A stretch of 64,000 nt of DNA from an uncultured Muribaculaceae bacterium (GCA_910589055.1 CAJURN010000008.1:37304-101303); one strand, 5' to 3'. Counted from the stretch's first letter, positions 33,942 to 42,901 are shown. Numbers and translations are program-made. The notes: generated from the sequence alone by a model not told the origin.

Positions 33942-35257
33942 AATTTTGTGTTGATAGTGTCTAAGAGTTTGATTGCATCGACGTAGGTTGCGATGCCTTC
34001 GGCCACGCGTTTGGCATCCTGCATGGCATGTACTACGGTGGCCGGGCGGTTGGTGACATCACCTCCGGCAAACACACCCTTGCGCGATGTCATGCCGTAA
34101 GGAGTCTCGCGCGTGAGCACATAGCCGCGGCTGTCTACCTCGATACCTTCGGTTGTGGATACGATTCGCGATGCCGGAGCACTGCCCACGGCCATGATAA
34201 GTCTGTCGGCAGGCACGCGTGTGCGCTCGCCTTCGGTTTCTATCACGATGCTTTCGAGACGGTCGGCAGGACCGCCCTTGATTTCCACCACCGAGGAGTT
34301 CCAGAGGAATTTCACACCTTCGGCCACGGCCTCGTCGTATTCGGAGCGGAGGGCCTTCATTTCGTTGATTGTGCGGTGGTAGACCACGGTGACTTCCGAC
34401 GAACCCATGCGTACAGCAGTGCGGGCGGCGTCGATGGCTGTGTTGCCGCAGCCGATTACGAAAACCTTGTCGCCGTCGCCGACGATTACCTCACTACGGG
34501 TAATGATGCCGCTCTCATACAGGCTCACGCGGCGCAGGAATCGGATGGCCTGACGCACGCCCGGATGTTCGATTCCGGGAATGTCAAGGTGTCGGGGAAC
34601 GCCTGTGCCTGTGCCCATGAAGATTGCATCGAAGCCTTGGGCGAAAAGGTCGTCGACGGTATAGTTTTCGCCGATGGTCGTGTTCAGATGGAAGTTTACC
34701 CCGAGATTTCCGATGCGGCGTATCTCGCGGCGCACAACGTCCTTGGGCAGGCGGTATTCGGGGATTCCGAAGGTGAGCACACCTCCGGGTTCCGGCTCCA
34801 TTTCGAAGATTTCAACGGCGAAGCCTTTGCGGGAGAGGTCGCCCGCGATTGTCAGGCCGGCCGGGCCGCTGCCTATCACGGCTACCCGTCCGCGTGATTT
34901 CTCGGGAATTGAGTCGTGGGTCACTCCGGCTTCTGAATCGAAATCGGCCACGAATCTTTCGAGCTTGCCAATGCTTACGGGGCGTCCTTTCTTGCCGAGG
35001 ACACAGTTGCCCTCGCACTGGCGCTCGTGGGCGCATACGCGTCCGCACACCGCAGGCAGGTTGCTGCGGGTGTTGATGATAGACATGGCATTGCCGAAGT
35101 TGCCCTTGGCAAGTTCGGCAATCCAGTCGGGTATGTCATTGCTCACCGGACAGCCTTTCTTGCATCCGGGAACCTTGCAGTGGAGGCAACGCTGTGCTTC
35201 GCGTATTGCCTCCGGCAAGGTGAAGTTTTCAGATACTTCCCTGAAGTTTTCTTTCAT
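33938..35257 (-). CDS. GltD-like NAD(P)-dependent flavoprotein oxidoreductase
   Basis: A 439-residue protein matching the glutamate synthase small subunit/NfnB family. The N-terminal Fe-S region has clustered Cys (CLHCKVPGCKKGC and CGRVCAHERQCEGNC). A FAD-binding GSGPAGLTIAG (about 130-140), an NAD(P)-binding GCGNTAIDAA (about 270) and a C-terminal FAD segment GVFAGGDVTN follow. No glutamate synthase large subunit or NfnA partner is nearby. It lies in the uronate operon between kduI and kdgK, overlapping kdgK by 4 bp. An electron-transfer role balancing NAD(P)H during uronate use is inference. Confidence 0.88.
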   Translation of the reverse strand: MKENFREVSENFTLPEAIREAQRCLHCKVPGCKKGCPVSNDIPDWIAELAKGNFGNAMSIINTRSNLPAVCGRVCAHERQCEGNCVLGKKGRPVSIGKLERFVADFDSEAGVTHDSIPEKSRGRVAVIGSGPAGLTIAGDLSRKGFAVEIFEMEPEPGGVLTFGIPEYRLPKDVVRREIRRIGNLGVNFHLNTTIGENYTVDDLFAQGFDAIFMGTGTGVPRHLDIPGIEHPGVRQAIRFLRRVSLYESGIITRSEVIVGDGDKVFVIGCGNTAIDAARTAVRMGSSEVTVVYHRTINEMKALRSEYDEAVAEGVKFLWNSSVVEIKGGPADRLESIVIETEGERTRVPADRLIMAVGSAPASRIVSTTEGIEVDSRGYVLTRETPYGMTSRKGVFAGGDVTNRPATVVHAMQDAKRVAEGIATYVDAIKLLDTINTKL

Positions 35258-35258
35258 T

Positions 35259-36179
35259 TTATTTCATTTCGAGATAAGTCACCTTGTCCATGTCGCCATA
35301 GTCAAGGTTTTCGCCACCCATGCCCCAGATGAACATGTAGTTCGATGTGCCTGCGGCAGCGTGGATGCTCCATTCGGGCGACATCACGGCCTGTTCGTTG
35401 TGGAGCCAGATAAGGCGGTTTTCATGGGGCTGGCCCATCAGATGGCAGATGGCGTTGCCTTCGGGCACGTTGAAGTAGAAGTATGCCTCGACACGACGGT
35501 CATGCACGTGGGCGGGCATTGTGTTCCATACACTTCCGGGCTTGAGTTCCGTGAGACCCATCTGGAGCTGGCAGGGACCTTCCTGAAGCACGTTGGCAAC
35601 GATGAGCTGGTTGATTACGCGGTCGTTGCTCTCTTCCATCTTGCCTGCGGCAAAGGAATTGGCTTTGATTGTGCCCTTGCGTCCGTCAATAGTGATGAGC
35701 TGTGTCTTGTATTCCTTGTGGGCCGGAGTGGAGTTGAGATAGAATTTGGCGGGATGTGCGGCGTCCTTGCTGCGGAAAGTCACATTCTTTTTGCCGCGGC
35801 CAACGTAGAGCGCGTCCTTGAAATTGAGCTCATATTCCTTGCCGTCGACGGTTACAATACCGGGTTCGCCGATGTTGATTACACCGAGTTCGCGGCGTTC
35901 GAGAAAGTAATCGGCCTTGAGAGGATCAATGGTTTCAAGAGTCACGGTTTCCTTCACGGGTACAACGCCGCCGAAAATCAGACGGTCGTACATTGAGTAG
36001 GTGAGGTTGATTACATCTTCCTCCATCACCTTGGGCATCATGAAGTGGGAGCGGAGTTTCTCGGTATCGTAATTCTTGACGTCATCGGGATGGCAAGCGC
36101 GCATGACGGTGTATTCGGTGCGTGCTCCGGCCATGAATGAGGCGGCCAGAAGGGCTATTGACAGAAGGGTCTTTTTCAT
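35259..36179 (-). CDS. kduI: 5-keto-4-deoxyuronate isomerase with apparent signal peptide
   Basis: A 306-residue KduI-family protein converting 5-keto-4-deoxyuronate to 2,5-diketo-3-deoxygluconate. Family segments are YSMYDRLIFGGVVPV, FLERRELGVINIG, and the cupin metal site NTMPAHVHDRRVEAYFYF (two His and Glu) with AVMSPEWSIHAAAGT. The ATG at 36179 begins MKKTLLSIALLAASFMAGA, which looks like a cleavable Sec signal peptide; the conserved KduI start (RTEYTVMRACHP) comes right after it. Known KduI enzymes are cytosolic, so export would be odd. Another in-frame ATG at 36203 only adds eight residues. The next gene begins 1 bp after its stop. Confidence 0.92.
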   Translation of the reverse strand: MKKTLLSIALLAASFMAGARTEYTVMRACHPDDVKNYDTEKLRSHFMMPKVMEEDVINLTYSMYDRLIFGGVVPVKETVTLETIDPLKADYFLERRELGVINIGEPGIVTVDGKEYELNFKDALYVGRGKKNVTFRSKDAAHPAKFYLNSTPAHKEYKTQLITIDGRKGTIKANSFAAGKMEESNDRVINQLIVANVLQEGPCQLQMGLTELKPGSVWNTMPAHVHDRRVEAYFYFNVPEGNAICHLMGQPHENRLIWLHNEQAVMSPEWSIHAAAGTSNYMFIWGMGGENLDYGDMDKVTYLEMK

Positions 36180-36209
36180 GTCGGAAATGTGATTTGGGTT
36201 CAAAATTAA

Positions 36210-37586
36210 TCAATATTTTTTAATTATCCTGCGACGGTTCCACAATACGAGTCCCACGGTGGCAACGCCGATTGCGCATGAGCCTATTACGTGCAGGTTG
36301 TGGCAGCATTGGAAAATGAGCCATGCCAGAGGGCTTCCGGCAAAGTCAAGGCTGCCTCCGGAGAATCCTTCGGGAATTGCAACGGCGGCGTCGCCTGTGT
36401 TGGCGTAGACGTCGCGTGCGGCTTCGGTGAAGAACGGAGCGAGATTTGTAACCATAAGCAGCGACAGTACTATCACCACGAGACCCACGATGAAGGTCTT
36501 GATTACGTTACCTCCGGTGTAGGGCAACACAAGGGGGAAGATGTAGAACATTCCTGCCAGTGATGCCAGGGGGAGGAACTGGTTGCCGGGAAGTACAACC
36601 GCCAAAAGAAGGGTTACGGGAATGAGCAGCAGCGACACCACAAGTGTGGTCGGATGTCCGATCACGAGCGCGGGACTCATGCCGATGCTGAGGCCTTCGG
36701 CGCCCTTGAAACGGCGTGCGATGAGCTCGCGTGTGGCGTCGGAAATGGGTTTCAGACCTTCGATGAAGAGTACTGTCACGCGTGGAATCAGTTCCATCAC
36801 GGCTCCCATCTTGATACCGAGTCCGAGAATGTAGGGTATTTTATCGACGGCCTGTGCTCCGCTTGTGCAGGTGAGCAGACCGATGCAGATGCCTACAATC
36901 ACACCGAGGAACAGAGGTTCGCCGAGGATGCCGAATTTCTTCTTGAGACCTTCGGCGTCGATTTCGAGACGGTTCATGCCGGGGATTTTGTCAAGACCCT
37001 TGTTGATGGCCCATGCAAAGGGTACGAATCCTGCACAGAAAGGCTGGGGAATGGAGATTCCTTCCATGTCCTTGTAGAAGCCCTGAAAGCGCGGAGCGGT
37101 GATGTCGGCGATTACAAGCGTGATTACGTAGCATATGATGGCTGCGAAAAAGCCCCACAGCAGCGATGAGCTAGCAAAGTACACCACGGCGCCGATGAAG
37201 GCGAAATGCCAGTAGTTCCAAAGGTCGATGTTGACTGTGCGGGTGCCTTTGATGAGAAGCAGGAGTATATTTACCCCGAGGCATACCGGTATGATAAACG
37301 CTCCCACAGCAGTGTTGTAGGCCACAGAAGCGGCGGCAGGCCAGCCCATGTCGAATACCTGGAGCTGAAGATCATAGATGCCCACGACTTCATTGAGAGC
37401 AGGGCCGAGCGCCGAGGTGAGCAGGGCCGTAACGATGGAGAGGCCGATGAAGCCCACGCCGACTTTGAGTCCGCACATGAGCGCTTTGCCGAATTTGATT
37501 CCGATGCAGAGTCCGAGCACGGTGAAGATGACCGGCATCATCACCGCCGCCCCCAGCCCGATTATGTAAGAAAAAATATTTTCCAT
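36210..37586 (-). CDS. Orphan PTS galactitol-type IIC permease
   Basis: From the ATG at 37586 the product has 458 residues and about ten to twelve transmembrane helices. It matches the GatC/PTS IIC galactitol family (NIFSYIIGLGAAVMMPVIFTVLG, GMSPALVIGHPTTLV, LPYTGGNVIKTF). No IIA or IIB genes are in the window. Many Bacteroidetes lack a complete sugar PTS, so this may work as a non-phosphorylating carrier. Its place between kduD and kduI suggests it brings an unsaturated uronate or related acid across the inner membrane. The upstream in-frame ATG at 37661 lies in repeat-rich leader DNA and is not favoured. Confidence 0.83.
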   Translation of the reverse strand: MENIFSYIIGLGAAVMMPVIFTVLGLCIGIKFGKALMCGLKVGVGFIGLSIVTALLTSALGPALNEVVGIYDLQLQVFDMGWPAAASVAYNTAVGAFIIPVCLGVNILLLLIKGTRTVNIDLWNYWHFAFIGAVVYFASSSLLWGFFAAIICYVITLVIADITAPRFQGFYKDMEGISIPQPFCAGFVPFAWAINKGLDKIPGMNRLEIDAEGLKKKFGILGEPLFLGVIVGICIGLLTCTSGAQAVDKIPYILGLGIKMGAVMELIPRVTVLFIEGLKPISDATRELIARRFKGAEGLSIGMSPALVIGHPTTLVVSLLLIPVTLLLAVVLPGNQFLPLASLAGMFYIFPLVLPYTGGNVIKTFIVGLVVIVLSLLMVTNLAPFFTEAARDVYANTGDAAVAIPEGFSGGSLDFAGSPLAWLIFQCCHNLHVIGSCAIGVATVGLVLWNRRRIIKKY

Positions 37587-37595
37587 TTTTATTTT

Positions 37596-37742
37596 GGTGA
37601 AAAGTGAAAGGTGAAAAGTGAAGATAAATGCGTTGGAAATTAGGAGAAAGGAATGTTCCACCGTCCATCAAATACCGCAAGAACTATTCACTTCACTTGA
37701 AAATCACCGATTTTCAAAATTTCACCCTTCACTTTTCACCCA
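37596..37742. repeat. Imperfect 21-bp inverted repeat round a 9-bp hairpin
   Basis: The gap between kduD and the IIC permease holds a repeat at 37596-37616 (gtgaaaag-type units) that pairs with 37722-37742 with one mismatch. Between them lies a perfect short hairpin, 37699-37707 with 37711-37719 (ttgaaaatc, loop acc). It could slow transcription, protect RNA ends, or set the ratio of kduD to permease. Confidence 0.6.
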
Positions 37743-37754
37743 CAAAATAACGTC

Positions 37755-38549
37755 TTACTTGGGTTGCTTTCCGATGTAGGCGAGGATGCCGCCGTCGACG
37801 TAGAGGACGTGGCCGTTGACGAAGTCGGAGGCGTCGGAGGCAAGGAATACGGCCGGTCCCATGAGGTCTTCGGGGGTGCCCCAGCGTCCTGCCGGAGTTT
37901 TCGATATGATGAACTGGTCGAATGGATGGCGGCTTCCGTCGGGCTGGAGCTCGCGCAGCGGTGCTGTCTGCTCGGTGGCGATGTAGCCCGGGCCAATGCC
38001 GTTGCACTGGATGTTGTGTTCGCCGAATTCGGAGCAGATGTTGCGTGTTAGCATCTTCAGACCGCCCTTGGCAGCTGCGTAGGCGCTCACGGTCTCGCGT
38101 CCGAGCTCGCTCATCATCGAGCAGATGTTTATGATTTTGCCGTGTCCCTTGCGGATCATTCCGGGAATCACAGCCTTGGCGCAGATGTAGGGAGCGATGA
38201 GGTCGACGTCGATCACGCGGCGGAAGTCCTCGACGGCCATTTCCTCCATGGGAATACGCTTGATGATGCCGGCGTTGTTGACGAGGATGTCGATAGTGCC
38301 GACGGTAGCCTCGATGTCCGCCACCATGGCCTTCACAGCCTCTTCATCGGTCACGTCGCAGAGATAGCCCTTGGCGTCGATGCCGAGTTCCTTATATGCC
38401 TTGAGTCCGCGGTCAACGGTTTCCTGACGCGAGCAGTTGAATACGATTTTTGCGCCGGCTTCGGCAAAAGCCTGAGCTATGGCGAGTCCGATGCCGTAGG
38501 CGGCACCAGTTACGAGAGCTACCTTGCCCTCAAGTGAGAAATTAATCAT
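37755..38549 (-). CDS. kduD: KduD-type short-chain dehydrogenase (2-deoxy-D-gluconate 3-dehydrogenase)
   Basis: A 264-residue SDR enzyme: cofactor loop VTGAAYGIGLAIA (about 14-26), NNAG (about 91), catalytic Ser in CSMMSELG, YxxxK as YAAAKGG, and the C-terminal VLYVDGGILAYIG. In KduD it reduces 2,5-diketo-3-deoxygluconate to KDG, the step after KduI. Its presence with kduI, kdgK and eda in one operon makes this function more likely than gluconate 5-dehydrogenase, which it also resembles. It starts 18 bp after the DUF4861 gene. Confidence 0.9.
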   Translation of the reverse strand: MINFSLEGKVALVTGAAYGIGLAIAQAFAEAGAKIVFNCSRQETVDRGLKAYKELGIDAKGYLCDVTDEEAVKAMVADIEATVGTIDILVNNAGIIKRIPMEEMAVEDFRRVIDVDLIAPYICAKAVIPGMIRKGHGKIINICSMMSELGRETVSAYAAAKGGLKMLTRNICSEFGEHNIQCNGIGPGYIATEQTAPLRELQPDGSRHPFDQFIISKTPAGRWGTPEDLMGPAVFLASDASDFVNGHVLYVDGGILAYIGKQPK

Positions 38550-38567
38550 AGTCGTATAATGATGGTT

Positions 38568-39734
38568 TTATTTAGAAGTAAGAGGATTGGCGTCGGTAAG
38601 GCGAACGCGGTTCAGATGCGCGGTCCAATCGTTGAGGTTTTTGATTTGTTCGCGATCCCAGGCACAACCCCAGCGGTAGGCAAAAGGTGCTTGTGATTCC
38701 GATGATGAAATGCCGAGGATATGGTTGTCGATATTCCTGTATTCGGCGAAAGCTCCATCCGCAGCAACAATGCCAAGGAGAGCCTTTCCGTTGTCAGGGC
38801 CTTGGGTCGGGTCAGCGTAGGCCACAACTCCGTTTTCGGCATAGGTGGCCGAACTGTCACGAAGGGGGAAGCCTACAACCGTATTCAGGCCTGCATCGGG
38901 CGCAGAGTAGCTTACCTGCGACTTGTTGAGGTAGCTTCCTGCGTCAAGGCTGATGAGACGTGTTTCCACAACATCTTCATTTCCGGCGATTTCGCGTTTG
39001 GGGAAAGTGAGACGTACGGTAAAGCGGAGTGGGCCGTTGTCAAGAACCTCGGCTGTTTCGTAGCACCAGGAGTAGTCGATAGTGTCGGCGGAAAGCACAC
39101 CGGGAGCGCCGGCGCCTAATGTCGGGCCTACCGCGTAGCAGTCCATGCCAAGGCCGTGGTCGATATGGTAGGAGAAGGTCTTTATGAATTCTTCTGCCAG
39201 ATTATTGTCTATTTTACGGAGGGAATCGGCCTTCTGCCAAGTCACCGGATCACACTCCACTTTATAGAGTTTTTCGAGCATGGGTTCGTCAGAAGTATGC
39301 TTCAGGAACACGTCGTAGCCGAAAGCGCGTTCGCCTTTGGCCTGGGTTGCGGGGCCGTAGACGCGGAATCCGATAAGTTCGTTTTCCCATGCCACATCAT
39401 CGGCACGTTCGGGATATATGCGTCCGCATGCAATCTGAGGATATACGTGTGCGGTATCGGAGGCGAATACTTTGTAGACTGCCTTGGAATTGGCAGCGAC
39501 GTCAGCACGGAAAATGAGCAGACTGTCGTGAGTAAACTGCGAAGGCACTTCAACTCCCTCGGAATTGAGTACGTAATAGTTGGCCGCGGCAAAGTCGGGA
39601 ACAATCTCCACCATTTCGCCGTTGCGGTCGAAATCGAGAGTGTTTGTTAGAACTATTTCCATTGAATGTTCCGCGCATGATGCCATGCCTGCGCAAGCGA
39701 GCACGGCGGCGAGAGTTTTTGTGATTTTTTTCAT
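38568..39734 (-). CDS. DUF4861-family lipoprotein
   Basis: A 388-residue lipoprotein (lipobox GMASC, about residue 20) whose body matches DUF4861: an N-terminal Ig-like strand region (VLTNTLDFDRNGEMVEI), CGRIYPERADDVAWENELIGFRVYGP, and YHIDHGLGMDCYAVGPTLGAGAP. DUF4861 proteins are common in loci for uronic-acid-rich glycans, and some may be lyases or hydrolases on uronosyl units; no activity is assigned here. It is the first gene of the uronate-catabolism operon, with a -7 element at 39781-39788. Confidence 0.82.
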   Translation of the reverse strand: MKKITKTLAAVLACAGMASCAEHSMEIVLTNTLDFDRNGEMVEIVPDFAAANYYVLNSEGVEVPSQFTHDSLLIFRADVAANSKAVYKVFASDTAHVYPQIACGRIYPERADDVAWENELIGFRVYGPATQAKGERAFGYDVFLKHTSDEPMLEKLYKVECDPVTWQKADSLRKIDNNLAEEFIKTFSYHIDHGLGMDCYAVGPTLGAGAPGVLSADTIDYSWCYETAEVLDNGPLRFTVRLTFPKREIAGNEDVVETRLISLDAGSYLNKSQVSYSAPDAGLNTVVGFPLRDSSATYAENGVVAYADPTQGPDNGKALLGIVAADGAFAEYRNIDNHILGISSSESQAPFAYRWGCAWDREQIKNLNDWTAHLNRVRLTDANPLTSK

Positions 39735-39780
39735 CCGGTATTGGTATTATCGGTTGTGTTGTAACGTGAGCTTATGTTTG

Positions 39781-39788
39781 CAAAGTTA
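39781..39788 (-). promoter_or_regulatory. -7 element of the uronate-catabolism operon
   Basis: TAACTTTG on the minus strand fits TAnnTTTG. The transcript would start near 39774, about 40 nt before the DUF4861 ATG. No standard -33 was found, which could mean activator control. It lies next to the terminator of the upstream enzyme operon. Confidence 0.5.
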
Positions 39789-39803
39789 CTAATTAAAGAA
39801 AAG

Positions 39804-39834
39804 ACCCGGAATTAAAAATTTAATAAATCCGGGT
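39804..39834 (-). terminator. Terminator of the polysaccharide-degradation operon
   Basis: Arms acccgga (39804-39810) and tccgggt (39828-39834), extendable through AT pairs, are followed on the minus strand by TCTTTTCTTT. It lies about 60 bp downstream of the GH88 stop. Confidence 0.75.
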
Positions 39835-39896
39835 TTTTCGATGTTTTGTTTTTTCTATTTTTATGTTTTGTTGTATCTAAATGCAATATTATTGCA

Positions 39897-41120
39897 TCAG
39901 AGGGAGGCCAGGGCGTCGGCGTGGACGCCGAGACGCTTAAGTCGGGTCAGTGCCTCGATATAGTAATAATCGGCGTAAATGATGGCTGCGTCAATCTCCT
40001 TGCCTTCGGGATGGTGTCCCGTCGAGTGGTCGAGGAACGATGTCCGCGCCTGTCCCGAGCGGTAGCTGTCGCTGCTGAGCGATGTGAGCATCTTGATGGC
40101 CGCATCCTTGTAGCGTGCGGCATCATGAGCGGAGCAATATTCCTGAAGCTCGAGCAGAGCGGAAGCTACGACGCATGCTGCCGAGGCATCGCGCGGAACT
40201 GCCGGAATACCGGGAGCATCAAAATCCCAATAGGGCACATAGTCCTCGGGGAGGCGGTTGAGATATACGTCGGTCACCTTGCATGCGAAGTCGAGGAAAC
40301 GCGGGTCGCGGGTCTCGCGGTACACCATGGTGTAGCCGTAGATTGCCCAAGCCTGTCCGCGGGCCCACATTGTATTGTCGGCATATCCCTGATGGGTCAT
40401 GCCCTTGATGAATCCTCCGGTCTCGGGGTCGTACACGGCCACGTGGTAGCAGGAGTAGTCGGGGCGGAACTGATATTTCATCGTTGTCTCGGCATGCTTC
40501 ACGGCAATATCGTAGAGTTTTCTGTCGCCTCCGTTCTTGGCGGCCCAGAAGAGCATTTCGAGGTTAATCATGTTGTCCATGATGGTGTTGTGTCCGCCGA
40601 GTATGCTGACATTGCGGGGCCATGAAAGCAGAGTGCCCACGTTGGGATTGTAGAGCGTGGCGAGGGAATCGGCCGAAGCAAGTATCACCTCCTTGAATTT
40701 GGGGTTGTGTGTCAGGCGGTATGCGTTTCCGTAGCTGCAGAACATCAGGAATCCGAGGTCGTGGTCGAAAATCGGACGCTGCGACAGGTATTCAAGTGAT
40801 TCGGTAAAATTTGTAGCCTCGTTCATTATGGCGGTATCTCCGGTAAGCTCATAGTTGTACCAGAGCACACCGGGCCAGAATCCGGCGCACCATTCGTCAG
40901 GAGTGACCTTGCTGCAATACCATGTGGTGTCGCTGCCGGTTATGTTGCGGGGCATCATCGTGTAGTCCACGGAATCCTGATGCAGCGCATGGAGGGTGCG
41001 GCGAATCTGGGTGTCGCAGTATGTGATTGCATCGTCAACATCGACTGTCGCAGTTCCGACGTTGGATGCGCATGAACCCGAAATGAGGAATGAGAGGATT
41101 ATAATCGCAGGGAAACGCAT
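39897..41120 (-). CDS. GH88 unsaturated glucuronyl hydrolase
   Basis: With the ATG at 41120 the product has 407 residues: a lipoprotein signal (lipobox ISGSC) and an alpha/alpha-barrel of the GH88 family. Conserved segments are WCAGFWPGVLWYNYELTGD, the Asp of FDHDLGFLMFCSYGNAYRLT and the Asp of NTIMDNMINLEMLFWAAKNGG (the two catalytic-site acids in this family), and GYADNTMWARGQAWAIYGY. It hydrates and removes the 4,5-unsaturated uronate left by polysaccharide lyases, giving 5-keto-4-deoxyuronate for KduI. It is the last gene of the enzyme operon. Confidence 0.92.
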   Translation of the reverse strand: MRFPAIIILSFLISGSCASNVGTATVDVDDAITYCDTQIRRTLHALHQDSVDYTMMPRNITGSDTTWYCSKVTPDEWCAGFWPGVLWYNYELTGDTAIMNEATNFTESLEYLSQRPIFDHDLGFLMFCSYGNAYRLTHNPKFKEVILASADSLATLYNPNVGTLLSWPRNVSILGGHNTIMDNMINLEMLFWAAKNGGDRKLYDIAVKHAETTMKYQFRPDYSCYHVAVYDPETGGFIKGMTHQGYADNTMWARGQAWAIYGYTMVYRETRDPRFLDFACKVTDVYLNRLPEDYVPYWDFDAPGIPAVPRDASAACVVASALLELQEYCSAHDAARYKDAAIKMLTSLSSDSYRSGQARTSFLDHSTGHHPEGKEIDAAIIYADYYYIEALTRLKRLGVHADALASL

Positions 41121-41160
41121 AATCTGAATTATACTTGTAAGATATGGTTTATGTATGGTT

Positions 41161-42810
41161 TTAATCAATATTCACGGATAGTACGTCAAGCCAGGGACGG
41201 TCGCCGCCGGGGGTGATGGAGTAGAAACCGGTTTTGGCTCCAATCCATTTTCCGGCACGTGCGCGGAATGTCAGACCCTTTACGTGTGTAAACTTCTTGC
41301 CGCCGTCGGTGCTGTAACTGAATGTGCACCGACCGCCTTTGCTAACTTTCACGCGCAGAGTGATGTCAAGTTCCATGTTGGGATGCAGTCCGGCTTCATA
41401 GATGCGTGAGGGCTTGAAGGTGGCTATTTCGTTTTTGGTCTCGGGCGTTCCTTGCTCGGCGTCGGTGCATGTGGCCGATGTGAGAACAAATGAGTCGCCG
41501 CGCTTTTCAAGTCCGAGCCGGCAATAGTCCCATCCCATCACCACGATACCTGACGAGCCACCTTCGGTATTGGATTTTGCCGATACGCGGAGGTTTGCGG
41601 TCATGGTAAATTCCTCGGCAGGAAACTTTTGGAGCCACAGGTTGGGAACCTCCCAGATGTTCACGAAGTCTTTGCTGAGGGTGTGGCCGTAGAGTCGCAT
41701 TAATGACTGTCCGCCGGGGAATCCGAAGAAGTCGGAATAGTTGGCATGCCACTGGAAAAGGGCTTCAGAAGAAGTTGTTGTATTGGGATTATAGGCAGTG
41801 AGCCCGGCGGGACGGGTCCATTTCTCCACAGCGTCGCCGCAACCGTCGCCATCGGTGTCATTTCCGATTACAGGCCAATCTTCATGCCATTGCATGGGAT
41901 TGAGATGGATTACACGCCCATAGGCGCCTTTGTCCTGAAAGTGGATAAACCAGTCTTCGCCTGCCGCGGTGCTTATCCAAGCTCCCTGATGGGGCCCGTT
42001 GACGGAGGATTTACCTTGTGCCATAACAATGCGTGGCTCGTAAGGACCGTAGATATTCTTGGAGCGGAGCACGAGCTGCCATCCGTCCACCACGCCTCCG
42101 GCAGGGGCGAAGATGTAATAGTAGCCGTTGCGGCGGTAGAGTTTCGGGCCTTCGATGGTATGGTTTACGCCATCGTTGCCATCATATACGATTCGTGGCT
42201 TGGAAATGAGACGTGTGCCGTCGGCCGACATCTCGCTCACGGTTATTACGCTGTTGAATCCGCTGCGGGAAGCGGCCCAGGCATTTGCAAGATATGCCTT
42301 GCCGTCCTCGTCCCAAAGCGGAGTGGGGTCGATGAGGCCTTTTCCTGCGCGCACGAGCACCGGTTCGCTCCATTGGCCTTCGGGATTCTCGGCCTTCACC
42401 ATATAAATTCCGAAATCGGGGTCGCCCCAATAAATATAGTATTCACCATTGTGGTAGCGCATGCAGGGCGCCCATACGCCTTTGCCGTGGCGCGGAAGTT
42501 CGGTTCCGGCATAGAAATCGACCGGAGGAACCGAGTCGAGGGCGTAGTTGACTATATCCCAGTTGACAAGATCGGTCGATTTCAGAATCGGCAGACCGGG
42601 AGTGCACTGGAAGCTGGATGCCGTCATGTAGAAAGTACGTCCGTCGGGCGATGCCACGGCATCAGGATCGGAGTAGTCGGCATGTATTATGGGGTTGGCA
42701 AATGTCTTGCCTGATATATTGGCCGGATTGGATACAATGTGAGGCTCCACAGCCGCCATCACGGCGACCGTAGAGCTGAGCATTGCGATTAAAAATACCA
42801 ATTTGTTCAT
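41161..42810 (-). CDS. GH43-family glycosidase with C-terminal beta-sandwich
   Basis: A 549-residue exported enzyme. The N-terminal five-bladed propeller has the GH43 catalytic set: base Asp in ADYSDPDAVA (about 44-53), second Asp in LIDPTPLWDEDG, and acid Glu in TIEGPKLYRRNGYYYIFAPAGG. A C-terminal concanavalin-like domain (about 350-549) fits subfamily 12-type enzymes, which act on alpha-L-arabinofuranosyl or beta-xylosyl groups. In this locus, beside a beta-arabinofuranosidase-like gene, removal of arabinose branches is the more likely job. A typical signal peptide precedes VEPHIV. Confidence 0.9.
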   Translation of the reverse strand: MNKLVFLIAMLSSTVAVMAAVEPHIVSNPANISGKTFANPIIHADYSDPDAVASPDGRTFYMTASSFQCTPGLPILKSTDLVNWDIVNYALDSVPPVDFYAGTELPRHGKGVWAPCMRYHNGEYYIYWGDPDFGIYMVKAENPEGQWSEPVLVRAGKGLIDPTPLWDEDGKAYLANAWAASRSGFNSVITVSEMSADGTRLISKPRIVYDGNDGVNHTIEGPKLYRRNGYYYIFAPAGGVVDGWQLVLRSKNIYGPYEPRIVMAQGKSSVNGPHQGAWISTAAGEDWFIHFQDKGAYGRVIHLNPMQWHEDWPVIGNDTDGDGCGDAVEKWTRPAGLTAYNPNTTTSSEALFQWHANYSDFFGFPGGQSLMRLYGHTLSKDFVNIWEVPNLWLQKFPAEEFTMTANLRVSAKSNTEGGSSGIVVMGWDYCRLGLEKRGDSFVLTSATCTDAEQGTPETKNEIATFKPSRIYEAGLHPNMELDITLRVKVSKGGRCTFSYSTDGGKKFTHVKGLTFRARAGKWIGAKTGFYSITPGGDRPWLDVLSVNID

Positions 42811-42901
42811 ATATATTCAGAAACTAATTCTATCTCCTGTTCAATGATAATCTTATTGACCGGTGATTCATCTGTTAATACGACCGAGAGGGGCGCCGCA
42901 C

